The position numbers and the translations under genes are program-made. DNA of 35,377 nt, from the IMG/VR virus record IMGVR_UViG_3300022745_000103, positions 1 through 35,377 of that record; one strand, given 5' to 3'. This DNA comes from a virus. The notes beneath the pieces were generated by a model. The model was not told the origin of the DNA, made no database searches, and was given only the letters and a program-made list of their open reading frames with translations. Of this stretch, positions 1 to 8,361 are shown one piece after another; the stretch's first letter is position 1, and each line of letters opens with the position of its first letter.

Positions 1-2
1 GC

Positions 3-149
3 GTTGTGCTGCGTCAGAGCCGGGGCGGACGGGGGCAGCGGGCGGTGTTGGAGCCGGTGGTCTTGAGCGATGAGCAGGTCTCCAAATTCTCCATCACAGA
101 CTTACCCCGCCTACCCCGCGAAACCCCGCCGGGTGGGACGGCGGGGTAA
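3..149 (+). CDS. Possible 3' end of an upstream gene (partial)
   Basis: An open frame enters from the left edge and runs to a TAA at 147-149, giving 48 residues with no internal stop. It includes a basic stretch (RQSRGGRGQRAVLEP) and then SDEQVSKFSITDLPRLP. The basic and hydrophobic start faintly recalls the C-terminal tail of phage DnaB- or RecA-type helicases, but this is too short to assign and I give no function. The last 15-20 codons lie inside the GC-rich repeat cluster, so the end of the protein would be encoded by repeat sequence. It may simply be a chance open frame in GC-rich DNA. Confidence 0.35.
   Translation, partial: VVLRQSRGGRGQRAVLEPVVLSDEQVSKFSITDLPRLPRETPPGGTAG
123..147. 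repeat. 9-bp inverted repeat in the leader region
   Basis: ACCCCGCCG at 123-131 is the exact reverse complement of CGGCGGGGT at 139-147, with a 7-nt loop. It is one of three palindromes in the leader repeat cluster. No T-tract follows the 3' arm, so it does not look like an intrinsic terminator. Confidence 0.7.
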
Positions 150-164
150 AGGATAGGCGATGAA

Positions 165-205
165 AGAGAGTCATTATCGGTTACTCCGCCGATAATGATC
201 TCTCT
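165..205. repeat. Long stem-loop built on TCATTATCGG/CCGATAATGA
   Basis: TCATTATCGG at 171-180 is exactly complementary to CCGATAATGA at 189-198, around the 8-nt loop TTACTCCG, which is itself most of a cluster repeat unit. After a one-base bulge (T199) the stem continues, with AGAGAG (165-170) pairing with CTCTCT (200-205), for about 16 pairs in total. The flanks are AT-richer than the rest of the region. An operator dyad, packaging signal or transcript structure are all possible. Confidence 0.75.
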
Positions 206-279
206 ATAAGGCGGGCGGGGTTTCGGGCGGAGTTTACGGCGGGGTAGGAAAAGTAGTGTGTTTGTGCGTGGGGTTGCGG

Positions 280-310
280 TTTACTCCGCCGAACACTCCG
301 GCGGAGTAAA
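280..310. promoter_or_regulatory. Perfect 12-bp palindrome just before the small terminase gene
   Basis: TTTACTCCGCCG (280-291) and CGGCGGAGTAAA (299-310) are exact reverse complements separated by the 7-nt loop AACACTC. The 3' arm ends 21 nt before the preferred start at 332 and 11 nt before GGAG (322-325). Its position suggests either a protein-binding operator that controls terminase expression or an RNA hairpin affecting translation. No convincing -35/-10 pair could be placed in the same interval. Confidence 0.75.
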
Positions 311-331
311 GACGGTAAAATGGAGAGCGTT

Positions 332-883
332 ATGAGCATGAACGACAAGCGTAAGAAGGTGCCTGCGGTGGTGGGAACGGTCACAGACGTCAAGCCCAAG
401 ATCAATCCGTGGTTCAAGCGCGAGGGCTCGATTGAAGAGCTCTGCGGGTACGTCGCGCAGGGAGGGCACCTGGCAGGGTTCTGCCGGGAGAGGGGCTTGC
501 TGTACACCTCTGTGTCGGATTGGATTTACGGCAACGAGCAACGCTCGGTGCTGTACGCGCGCGCCCGGGAAGAGCGTGCCGAAGTCCTCGCCGACGAGAT
601 CGTCTCCATCAGCGATGAGGTGGCTGTTGAGACGAAACACGAAGGCGAGGAGGTCAAGCTGGTGCTGGATGCGACGGCGGTGGCACGCAACCGGCTGCGT
701 GTTGATGCACGCAAGTGGGCCGCTTCAAAGCTCAAGCCGAGGAAGTACGGCGACAAGATCACGCAGGAGCACACGGGTGCTGGCGGCGGGCCGATTACGC
801 TGGCCGCGCTGGACCTCAAGAACATGTCCGACAGCGAGCTGGCGCAGATGCAGGCGCTGCTCTCTAAGGCCTCCGGACAGTGA
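332..883 (+). CDS. terS: Terminase small subunit (Sf6 gp1-like)
   Basis: A 183-residue protein that probably recognises phage DNA and recruits the large terminase subunit for packaging. Residues about 31-66 form a helix-turn-helix-like segment (EELCGYVAQGG, then CRERGLLYTSVSDWI), in which a short variable loop precedes a recognition-type helix. Residues 74-98 (LYARAREERAEVLADEIVSI) carry the Arg/Glu-rich oligomerisation helix typical of Sf6-type small terminases, and residues 119-140 end in the familiar KWAASKLKPRKYGDK pattern. ATG codons lie in frame at 320, 332 and 338. I chose 332 because GGAG at 322-325 gives a 6-nt spacer, whereas 320 has no ribosome binding site. The stop overlaps the GTG start of the large subunit. 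The repeat cluster directly upstream is a candidate binding target. Confidence 0.9.
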   Translation: MSMNDKRKKVPAVVGTVTDVKPKINPWFKREGSIEELCGYVAQGGHLAGFCRERGLLYTSVSDWIYGNEQRSVLYARAREERAEVLADEIVSISDEVAVETKHEGEEVKLVLDATAVARNRLRVDARKWAASKLKPRKYGDKITQEHTGAGGGPITLAALDLKNMSDSELAQMQALLSKASGQ

Positions 884-2451
884 ACGGTCCGCTCGCCCCT
901 GCGGTGTTGCTGGACATGATCCGGCGCGAGCGGGCGCGGCGCGAGGCCTGCCGGGACCTGATGTCGTTCACGCGGCAGTGCTTCAACATCATTGAGCCGG
1001 GGCAGGACTTCCGCGACAACTGGCACCTGCACGTGATTGCGGAGCACTTGATGGCGGTGACGCGGGGTGACGTGCGCAACCTCGTCATCAACATCCCCCC
1101 GGGGTGTATGAAGTCAATCCTAACCTCCGTGGCGTGGCCCGCGTGGGAGTGGGCCAACGACCCCACGCTGCGCATCATGGGTGCGAGCTACGGCGTAGAG
1201 CTCGCCATTCGCGACGCCAGCAAGACCCGCGACATCCTGCTGTCCGACTGGTACCGGGAGAACTGGCCGCAGGTGCAGATCAAGGCGGGCGAGGATCAGA
1301 AGACCAAGTACGCGCTGACCGAGGGCGGCTGGCGCATGGCGACCTCGGTGGGCGGGCGGGCCACCGGCGAGCACCCAGACCGCAAGATCGTGGACGACCC
1401 CCACAACGCCAAGCAGGCCGAGAGCGACGCCGAGCGGGAGTCGGCGCTGGTGTGGTTTGACCGCACGCTCTCCACCCGGGGGCAGTCGCGCGGGGCGAGC
1501 ACCGTGGTCGTCATGCAGCGGCTGCACGAGCGTGACGTTACGGGGCACATCCTGGCCGACCTGACGGGCTACACCCATCTGTGCATCCCGATGGAGTACG
1601 ACGGGGTGCAGCGCAAGACCTTCCTGGGCACCTACGACCCCCGCACCGTGAAGGGTGAGCTGCTGTGGCCGGAGATGTTCGACGAGCACTCGGTCGTCGA
1701 GCTGAAGCAGCTGCTGGGTAGCTACGGCGCGGCGGGCCAGCTCGCACAGGACCCCGCCCCGGCTGAAGGCGGCATACTGAAGACCAAGCACTTCCGACTC
1801 TGGCCTGCGGCGGAGCGCAAGCCGCAGCTGGAATACGTGCTGCAGTCGTACGACACCGCATTCACCGAGAAGACCTCCGGCGACCCCACGGGGTGTGAGG
1901 TGTGGGGGGTCTTCACGCACAACGGCGAGCGCAACGCCATCCTGCTGGACGCCTGGGACGAGCACCTGTCCTACCCCGAGCTGCGCAAGCGAGCCATTGA
2001 AGACTGGACCGCCGAGTACGGCGGCGACTCCCGGGCGCAGGGCGGGATGATCGTCAAGCCCCGGCGTCCGGACCGTGTGCTCGTGGAGGCTAAGGCCTCC
2101 GGTCAGTCGCTGCTGCAGGACCTGAGGCTGGCCCGGGTGCCGGCAGTGGGTTATAATCCTGGCAATGCTGATAAGGTCGCCCGCGCTCATCAGGCTGCTC
2201 CCACGCTGGAGCTGGGCATCCTGTGGATTCCCGAATCAGCCAAGAACCCGGGGCAGCCGGTCAGTTGGGCTGAGCCGTTCCTGCGCCAGCTGGCCAAGTT
2301 CCCGGTGGCGGAGCATGATGAATACGTCGACTGCTTCACTCAGGCGGTCATCTACCTCAAGAACGACGGCTGGTTCCAGCTGCAGCGAGCCAAGGACATC
2401 GACACAGACCGTCCGCCCCCGCGCGAGCGGGTTAACCCTTACGGGGTGTGA
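880..2451 (+). CDS. terL: Terminase large subunit (ATPase and nuclease)
   Basis: A 523-residue packaging motor. The N-terminal ATPase shows a Walker A variant PPGCMKS at residues 73-79, and IVDDPHN at about 170-176 fits the Walker B region (D172, D173). The C-terminal RNase H-like nuclease contributes acidic residues D325 (SYDTAF), E403 (VEAKASGQ) and D480/D484 (HDEYVD), the usual order for headful and related terminases. It would cut concatemeric DNA and pump it through the portal. Translation starts at GTG 880, which overlaps the preceding TGA as GTGA and implies coupling. An alternative ATG at 916 lacks a better ribosome binding site. The length is normal for the family. Confidence 0.95.
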   Translation: MNGPLAPAVLLDMIRRERARREACRDLMSFTRQCFNIIEPGQDFRDNWHLHVIAEHLMAVTRGDVRNLVINIPPGCMKSILTSVAWPAWEWANDPTLRIMGASYGVELAIRDASKTRDILLSDWYRENWPQVQIKAGEDQKTKYALTEGGWRMATSVGGRATGEHPDRKIVDDPHNAKQAESDAERESALVWFDRTLSTRGQSRGASTVVVMQRLHERDVTGHILADLTGYTHLCIPMEYDGVQRKTFLGTYDPRTVKGELLWPEMFDEHSVVELKQLLGSYGAAGQLAQDPAPAEGGILKTKHFRLWPAAERKPQLEYVLQSYDTAFTEKTSGDPTGCEVWGVFTHNGERNAILLDAWDEHLSYPELRKRAIEDWTAEYGGDSRAQGGMIVKPRRPDRVLVEAKASGQSLLQDLRLARVPAVGYNPGNADKVARAHQAAPTLELGILWIPESAKNPGQPVSWAEPFLRQLAKFPVAEHDEYVDCFTQAVIYLKNDGWFQLQRAKDIDTDRPPPRERVNPYGV

Positions 2452-2454
2452 GTG

Positions 2455-3957
2455 ATGAGCGAAGACGCCGCGTATATCGGATACCCGGCTGCGCGAAGTT
2501 ACGCAGCCGCAAAGCAACGCTCCGAGCAGTCCGATGTGAACCTGCTGCCCGACCCCCGCACCTACGCTGCGGTTGCGTCGCTCCTGGGTACCGCGCCGGA
2601 CCAGCTCGGGTTCTCGGTTGAGCATCCTGACTACGCGGGTGTGCGTGCTGTTGCCGGCCCCGCGTTCTTGGCAGGAACGGCTGTGGGGGTGGCTCCAGTG
2701 TTGGGAGGGCTGGCTCGGCTGAGTCAGTCGCTACGCACTGGGCGCAACCTGGCGCGGGCGGTTGGTTTGCGCGAGAGCTCGCCCTTGGCGGTTGCCCGCG
2801 AGGAGATAGGGCGTTCGCTTCCCTCTGCGCGGGGGAGCGAGCTGGCTGTAGTGGTGTCTCCCCGGGGAATGGCGGGGCCTGTGCGGGCGGGCTCGGGGGC
2901 CAGCGTCTTGCCCTCCCGCAAGAGCCGGTTGAGCTTCGCCCCGGAGTCAAAGCAGGCCGATTTCCACACGCACTCGGCTGACGCCGGAGGGTACTACTCG
3001 CTGCATCCAGGTGATGTACAGGCGGTGCTAGGGCGAGGACGGAATTCGGCGGGTGTGGTTCATCTTGACGCGGCGGGTCAGCTCACGCCTTACGATGAGT
3101 TGATCAACGACCTGGGTCGCGCCGTCGAGGCACCTAGTAACTGGTCTTACGCCCGTCCGGAAGACTACCGTGCGGCAATGCGCGAGCGCGGAGTGTACAC
3201 TAGCTCCGTGCCCGAGGAGCTCTACAGCCGCGAGCCGTGGGGTGACCTGGGGGTGCCCGAGGACGGGCTTTTACGTGGGGCTCCAGCCAAGCGGCACATC
3301 GACTACGGCCCTGATCGTTCTGTGTATAAGATACTGCCGCTGCCGGAGATGCGCAAGGCGGGGGAATACGCGGGCTACGACATTCTGGAGGCGGACGCTC
3401 CGTTTAGAGTTTATCACGGTACGCCTAAGCCATGGGTCGGTGATGATTTCAAACCTAAACCCATCAATCCGAAACAACGTTACCTCGGGGATGTTCTTGG
3501 TCCGCACGCTACTTTAGACCAGTACCTAGCTACTCGTTTCTCCTACGGTACCAATGCTGAAAGCGAGCTGCTCGAGTATCCTAGGCCCGGGGCGAACGTG
3601 CGTGCGTACAATCCGCGCAGGATCATAGAGGTTCCTCACGAGCCTTATGGTGTAGACTATGACGATCTCAACTCGGTTATAGCGCGACTGGCCGGAGAGA
3701 GCTCGGAAACTATCATTTCTACGTCTCCGCAGGCTCTGAATACCTGGATTTTGCGTGCTCGTGAAAACGCCAGGCGTCACGGTATTGATGCTCTCCGGTA
3801 TAAAAACACGGGTGTGGAGCTGGAGGTGCTACCTGAATATTCTCCCTGGGTTGATGAGTCAACAAGTGAGAGGTCTTTCTTAGTCTTGCCGCACGTTAAA
3901 TCAGGTTACGCTCGCGGCGGACTCACCCGACTCAAGGAGTGCTCCTGTGGCCGATAA
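2455..3957 (+). CDS. Accessory protein with JAB-like motif and C-terminal ADP-ribosyltransferase-like (PolyVal) domain
   Basis: A 500-residue protein of uncertain function. A hydrophobic Ala/Gly-rich stretch lies near residues 60-90. DFHTHSADAGGYYSLHPGD (about 169-187) resembles the metal-binding H-x-H...S...D core of JAB/JAMM or DUF4329-type domains, although the S-to-D spacing is longer than canonical. From about residue 317, FRVYHGTPKPW followed by ANVRAYNPRRIIEVP, HGIDALRYKN and FLVLPHVKS matches, in order, the conserved blocks of ART-PolyVal ADP-ribosyltransferase-like domains in phage polyvalent proteins. The C-terminus carries GYARGGL (484-490), a motif shared with the internal virion proteins. 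The 3' half is AT-richer than neighbouring genes. ATG 2455 is preferred over GTG 2452. The gene overlaps the next by 11 nt. Catalytic activity is inferred only. Confidence 0.7.
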   Translation: MSEDAAYIGYPAARSYAAAKQRSEQSDVNLLPDPRTYAAVASLLGTAPDQLGFSVEHPDYAGVRAVAGPAFLAGTAVGVAPVLGGLARLSQSLRTGRNLARAVGLRESSPLAVAREEIGRSLPSARGSELAVVVSPRGMAGPVRAGSGASVLPSRKSRLSFAPESKQADFHTHSADAGGYYSLHPGDVQAVLGRGRNSAGVVHLDAAGQLTPYDELINDLGRAVEAPSNWSYARPEDYRAAMRERGVYTSSVPEELYSREPWGDLGVPEDGLLRGAPAKRHIDYGPDRSVYKILPLPEMRKAGEYAGYDILEADAPFRVYHGTPKPWVGDDFKPKPINPKQRYLGDVLGPHATLDQYLATRFSYGTNAESELLEYPRPGANVRAYNPRRIIEVPHEPYGVDYDDLNSVIARLAGESSETIISTSPQALNTWILRARENARRHGIDALRYKNTGVELEVLPEYSPWVDESTSERSFLVLPHVKSGYARGGLTRLKECSCGR

Positions 3958-5809
3958 CATGCAAGCAACCCCGCAGGTGCGCCCGGGGCTGGGGGCGCTG
4001 GCTCGCCTGTTGTCCTCGGCGGACGAGTTTGCGCGGCGGCCCTTCGGCTACCCCAACCCGCCCGTCGCGCTGCTGAGCGACCTGCTGGGGGTGCCGGGCA
4101 CCGCTCGCACGTTGGAACGCCTGGCTTACGGGGAGCCGCTGACCACGGGTAGGGGTATGGCTACCCGGGTGCGCGACGACACCGTAGACGCGGTTTTTAA
4201 CGCCCCTGGACCGCTGGCTGCCGTGGCCCGAGCGACCAAGGGCTTGCCCGTCGGCATGGTGATCAAGCCGAAGGGCGGAAACTGGCTTGCGGGGAGCGTT
4301 GAGAACGCGGTGAAGCCGTTGAAGAATCCACACGTTGACAAGTATGCGGCTGAGCTTGAACGACTGGGGTCGCCTGAGCAAGCGCGGCAATGGGTCGCTG
4401 ACCCCGGCGACGCAGAGCGAGCCCTCAACCAGTGGATCGACAAAAAGCTAGCGGGTTACATTCGCAACGAGATGGCGACGCCTGAGGACCCAGTGAGGGC
4501 TTTGGCTGAGAGGGGTATCTCGCACGTAAGTCCTGAACACTTAGCAGGGGGTAGTGCCGGCCCAGATGTGATCATGTTCCGTGAGATGGCTGGGCTCCCG
4601 ACAGGCGGGATGGGTAAGTCTGATGTTGCGCGAGACTGGGAAAACTTGGCAGACCAGGCGGTAGACGTAGAAAAAGCGGGGTCAATCCTCAGAAACCAAG
4701 GTTACCCCAACGCTGACCGTGCTGTTTTGTCTAACCCTTGGTTGAAGAAAGTTCCTCCTGAGACGACGGTGTATAGCCTGGATCCATTTATAGATGCGCG
4801 GGAACTCGGCTTCTCCCACCTCGTAGACGAGCTGCGAAACGCCGTCAACCCTGAGTCCGGCCTGCCTCGTGAGCTGTTGTGGAAGTATGCCGACTTGAAT
4901 AAGGTCACAGTCCCCCAAGCCGTCCAGCGCGTTCACGACATCAATCAGTGGCGGGTGGCTCAGGCTGAGGTCGCACGCAAGGCTGCCCGGGAAGGTATTC
5001 CTGTGCACAAGCAGTACCCGGAAGGCTACCAGTGGACTGCGGTGCCCGACCTGGCCAAGGACAAGCAGGCGCTGCAGTACGCCACCGACGTCGGGTGCGA
5101 AGGCGGCTGGTGTACGCAGAGCCCCGACACCGCTGAGCGCTACGGCTCCGGGGGGCGTCAGCTCTACGTACTGCACGACCCCAAGGGCAAGCCCGTGGTA
5201 CAGGTGGCGACGCGTCCCGGTCGTAGCGAGTATGACGCGTACATGGATGTGTATCAAAGGTATCCTAAAGAGTATGAAGCTCTTTTGAGGCGATACTCAG
5301 AGCAATCCGGACGAGATTATAACAAGCTGCTGAACGCCGACAACATTGACCCCGCTGTCCAAGCGTTCATACTTGAAAACTCTCCTTACGCAAGCCGCCT
5401 TCCGAGCATCGTGGAAATCAAAGGCCGGTTCAACAAAGCCCCTGACCCCGAACTGCTGCCCTACGTGCAGGACTTCGTACGCAGTCAGCCATGGAGCGAT
5501 GTGGGGGATGCTAAGAACGCCGGGTTGCGCCGCTTCACTGACGTCTTCAACTCCAACGAGCTCCGCGCCCTGCAAGAGGCGCAAGCCGAAGCGCCGACCC
5601 ACGGCTGGCTGTCAGGCGAAGAGATCCAGCGACTGCACAACCTGATCAACCCTGAGGGCAAGCGACTGAAGTATGATCTTCGAGGCAACATCGTCGGCGA
5701 CGAGGCTGAGAACTTCGCCCGGGGCGGGGCGGTTTCCGCCGCGCCGTATGATTCAGCTAAAATTGAGTCCCTCGCGGCCCAGCTCGCAGCTGAGCTCGCC
5801 CCCGCCTGA
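3947..5809 (+). CDS. Large accessory protein with PcfJ-like segment
   Basis: A 620-residue protein of unknown function. AAGGAG at 3934-3939 sits 7 nt before GTG 3947, so that start is preferred over the in-frame ATG at 3959. Near residue 180, IRNEMATPEDPVRALAERGI is a pattern I associate with large phage proteins encoded beside terminases. Residues about 360-425 (WTAVPDLAKD, GGWCTQSPDTAERYG, LYVLHDPKGKPVVQVAT) resemble a PcfJ-like layout with a Trp-Cys core and a following beta hairpin. FARGGAV occurs at 590-596, near the C-terminus. The gene is co-translated with the preceding ART/JAB gene, so the two may act together. They could be injected effectors or virion-associated factors. No catalytic residues can be assigned confidently. 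Confidence 0.6.
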   Translation: MADNMQATPQVRPGLGALARLLSSADEFARRPFGYPNPPVALLSDLLGVPGTARTLERLAYGEPLTTGRGMATRVRDDTVDAVFNAPGPLAAVARATKGLPVGMVIKPKGGNWLAGSVENAVKPLKNPHVDKYAAELERLGSPEQARQWVADPGDAERALNQWIDKKLAGYIRNEMATPEDPVRALAERGISHVSPEHLAGGSAGPDVIMFREMAGLPTGGMGKSDVARDWENLADQAVDVEKAGSILRNQGYPNADRAVLSNPWLKKVPPETTVYSLDPFIDARELGFSHLVDELRNAVNPESGLPRELLWKYADLNKVTVPQAVQRVHDINQWRVAQAEVARKAAREGIPVHKQYPEGYQWTAVPDLAKDKQALQYATDVGCEGGWCTQSPDTAERYGSGGRQLYVLHDPKGKPVVQVATRPGRSEYDAYMDVYQRYPKEYEALLRRYSEQSGRDYNKLLNADNIDPAVQAFILENSPYASRLPSIVEIKGRFNKAPDPELLPYVQDFVRSQPWSDVGDAKNAGLRRFTDVFNSNELRALQEAQAEAPTHGWLSGEEIQRLHNLINPEGKRLKYDLRGNIVGDEAENFARGGAVSAAPYDSAKIESLAAQLAAELAPA

Positions 5810-5831
5810 CACCCCCTGAGGACACCGCACA

Positions 5832-8333
5832 ATGGCTTCCCTGATGAAAGACGAAGACACAGCAGAGGATGTGCTGGAAGGCGAAACCCTCGGCCTGCCT
5901 GAAGACGACGATGACGAGGCCGAGGTTATCGAGAACGAAGACGGTTCCGCCATCGTGCGGCTGAAGAACGAGGAGCAGGTGCAGGACAACCGCGCTCACT
6001 TTGCCAACATCGCCGACGACGTCGAGCCGGGGCTCCTGCGCAAGATCGCCACCGAGCTGGTGGAGAAGATCGAGCGCGACAAGGAGGCGCGGGAGAAACG
6101 CGACAAGCAGTACGAGGAAGGTCTGCGCCGCACCGGGCTGGGGGACGACGCCCCGGGCGGGGCGCAGTTCACAGGCGCGACCCGGGTCGTGCATCCGATG
6201 CTGGTGGAGGCCTGCGTGGACTTCAGCGCCCGGGTGATGAAGGAGCTCTTCCCGCCCACCGGCCCCGTCAAGAGCAAGATCGTCGGCCTGCAGGACAAGG
6301 AGAAGGTTGAGAAGGCCCAGCGCAAGAGCGAGTTCATGAACTTGCAGGCCACTGAGCAGATGACCGAGCTTCGCGGCGAGCTGGAGCAGCTGACCACGCA
6401 GGTACCCCTGGGCGGGGGCCAGTACCTCAAGCTCAGCTGGAGCGAGGACCGTCACCGCCCGGCGGCGGAGTTCGTGCCGATTGACGACGTCCTCATCCCC
6501 TTTGCCGCCACCAACTTCGCCAACGCGGAGCGCAAGACTCACGTCCAATACATCACCGAGAGCGAGTACCAGCGCCGGGTGCGCTCGGGCATGTACCGGG
6601 ACGTCGACCTGCCGTCCACGCAGACCCCAGAGCGCAGCAAGACGAGCCAAGCGAACGACAAGATTGAAGGGCGCAAGGAGACCACCTACAACGAGGACGG
6701 GTTGCGCAAGGTGTACGAGGTGCAGACCCGGCTGGACCTGGGTCTGCCGGGGGACAAGGGTCCCGAGCCCTACATCATCACCATTGACGAAGCCACCGAT
6801 GATGTGCTGGCGCTCTACCGCAACTGGGAGCCTGAAGACCAGTACAAATGCGAGCTGGAGTGGATGGTGGAGTTCCCCTTTGTGCCTTGGCGCGGGGCAT
6901 ACCCCATCGGGCTGACGCACATGATTGGGAGCCTGTCCGGGGCGGCCACTGGCGCCTTGCGCGCCCTGCTGGACTCGGCCCACATTCAGAACATCCCCAC
7001 GCTGCTGAAGCTCAAGGGCGGTCCCAACGGTCAGACCATCAGCCTGCAGCCCACCGAGGTTGCGGAGCTGGAGGGCGGGGCGCTCATCGACGACATCCGC
7101 AAGCTGGTGATGCCGATGCCCTTCAATGGGCCATCGCCTGTGCTCTTCCAGCTGCTGGGCTTCCTGACGGAGGCGGGGCGCGGGGTCATTCAGACGTCCT
7201 TTGAGAAGTTGGCGGATCAGAACCCCAACGCCCCCGTGGGTACGACGCTGGCGCTGATTGAGCAAGGGATGGTGGTGTTCAGCTCCATCCACTCCCGGCT
7301 GCACGCCAGCATGACCAAGGTGTTCAAGATCCTGCACCGGATCAACAGCGCCTACCTGACGCAGGAGGTCATTGACGAGTTGGCGCCGGACTGCGGCGTC
7401 CGCCCCGAGGACTTTGACGGCCCGATGGACGTCATCCCGGTGAGCGACCCGGCGATCTTCAGTGAGACGCAGCGGTTTGCCCAGGTGCAGGCAATCATGC
7501 AGCGGTCCGCCCTCCTGCCTCAGATGTACGACGGGCGCAAGGTGGAGGAGATGTTCCTGCGGGCGCTCAAGGTGCCCGACGACATCCTGCAGCCCAAGCC
7601 CGGGCAGGATGACGTGGACCCGGTGTCGGAGAACGTCGCCGCCACCCTCAGCCGCCCCATCTACGTCCTGCCCAAGCAGGACCATCTGGCGCACCTGAAG
7701 CTCCACATGGCGTTCCTGCAGTCGCCGCTGTTCGGGCAGAACCCGGCGATCATCAAGACCTACCTGTTCCCCATGGCGTCACACCTGCGGGATCACCTGC
7801 TCAACTACTACCTGACTGAGACCCACCGCGCGGTGCAGCAGGCTACGGAGCAAGAGCTCATCCAGGACGAGGCCGAGCAACAAGCGCAAGTCATCATCCG
7901 CGTGCAGCAGATGATCGAACAGCAGCTGGGGGCGCAGTTCGGTCAGATGTTGGCGCAGATCGACCAGCAGGCTCAGCAGTTCAAGCCCCAGCCGCCGATG
8001 CCGCCGGACAACTCCATGCAGGTGGCGCAGCTCAACGCACAGCAGAAAGCCCAGGACCGGGCCGCACGCCAGCAGTCCGAGCAGCAGCGCCTCACCGTGC
8101 AGCAGCAGTCCGAAGCCGCTACGCTGCAGGACCGCGAGCGCGAGCGCCAGGCTCGCCTCGCCCAGGAGCAACTGGCGCAGCAGCAAGAGTCCGTCCGCAA
8201 GACGCAAGACATCGCGTCCCGCGAGCGCATGAACACTGCCGACAACACCACCGCCATGACGATCGCAGCTGCGGAGATTGAGAGCGGCGAGCGGGTCGGC
8301 GTGAGCACCGGCACAGGTATCAACCCGGGCTGA
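5832..8333 (+). CDS. Portal protein
   Basis: An 833-residue protein in the expected place after the terminase and at the length of podovirus-type portals with C-terminal extensions. The N-terminal 55 residues are acidic. Residues about 112-140 contain GATRVVHPMLVEACVDFSAR then VMKELFP, which fits the portal wing and clip entry region. FVPIDDVLIPFAATNFANAE and IGLTHMIGSLSGAATGALRA match core blocks of large portals. From about residue 665 the chain becomes a Gln/Ala/Glu-rich coiled coil, probably the barrel or C-terminal crown inside the head. It forms the DNA channel and nucleates head assembly with the scaffold. GAGG at 5818-5821 precedes the ATG by 10 nt. Confidence 0.88.
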   Translation: MASLMKDEDTAEDVLEGETLGLPEDDDDEAEVIENEDGSAIVRLKNEEQVQDNRAHFANIADDVEPGLLRKIATELVEKIERDKEAREKRDKQYEEGLRRTGLGDDAPGGAQFTGATRVVHPMLVEACVDFSARVMKELFPPTGPVKSKIVGLQDKEKVEKAQRKSEFMNLQATEQMTELRGELEQLTTQVPLGGGQYLKLSWSEDRHRPAAEFVPIDDVLIPFAATNFANAERKTHVQYITESEYQRRVRSGMYRDVDLPSTQTPERSKTSQANDKIEGRKETTYNEDGLRKVYEVQTRLDLGLPGDKGPEPYIITIDEATDDVLALYRNWEPEDQYKCELEWMVEFPFVPWRGAYPIGLTHMIGSLSGAATGALRALLDSAHIQNIPTLLKLKGGPNGQTISLQPTEVAELEGGALIDDIRKLVMPMPFNGPSPVLFQLLGFLTEAGRGVIQTSFEKLADQNPNAPVGTTLALIEQGMVVFSSIHSRLHASMTKVFKILHRINSAYLTQEVIDELAPDCGVRPEDFDGPMDVIPVSDPAIFSETQRFAQVQAIMQRSALLPQMYDGRKVEEMFLRALKVPDDILQPKPGQDDVDPVSENVAATLSRPIYVLPKQDHLAHLKLHMAFLQSPLFGQNPAIIKTYLFPMASHLRDHLLNYYLTETHRAVQQATEQELIQDEAEQQAQVIIRVQQMIEQQLGAQFGQMLAQIDQQAQQFKPQPPMPPDNSMQVAQLNAQQKAQDRAARQQSEQQRLTVQQQSEAATLQDRERERQARLAQEQLAQQQESVRKTQDIASRERMNTADNTTAMTIAAAEIESGERVGVSTGTGINPG

Positions 8334-8361
8334 CCCCAGCCCACAACCTAGGAGCTGAAAG

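Larger units (their letters stand above)
102..310. repeat. Cluster of short direct and inverted TTTAC(C/T)CCGCCG-type repeats upstream of the terminase genes
   Basis: Variants of the unit TTTAC(C/T)CCGCCG, or its complement CGGCGG(G/A)GTAAA, occur about nine times: TTACCCCGCC at 102-111, CTACCCCGCG at 111-120, AAACCCCGCCG at 121-131, CGGCGGGGTAAA at 139-150, TTACTCCGCCG at 181-191, GGGCGGGGTTT at 213-223, ACGGCGGGGTAGG at 236-248, TTTACTCCGCCG at 280-291 and CGGCGGAGTAAA at 299-310. Several pair as hairpins. The cluster fills most of the non-coding space before the small terminase gene. Plausible roles are operator or iteron sites for a DNA-binding protein, or a packaging-recognition region bound by the small terminase subunit. 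The sequence alone does not decide between them. Confidence 0.75.

Noticed and set aside
2152-2157. TATAAT inside the large terminase gene
   Set aside because: No TTGNNN hexamer lies 16-18 nt upstream, it is inside a coding sequence, and no gene starts nearby.
5757-7706. A 649-residue open frame on the minus strand
   Set aside because: It lies entirely antisense to the end of the PcfJ-like gene and the portal gene, is dominated by low-complexity Leu/Val/His/Arg composition expected from GC-rich antisense codons, and has no ribosome binding site or recognisable domain.
8327-8342. GGGCTG/CAGCCC hairpin after the portal gene
   Set aside because: Only 6 bp, overlaps the portal stop and has no following T-tract, so a terminator call is not supported.
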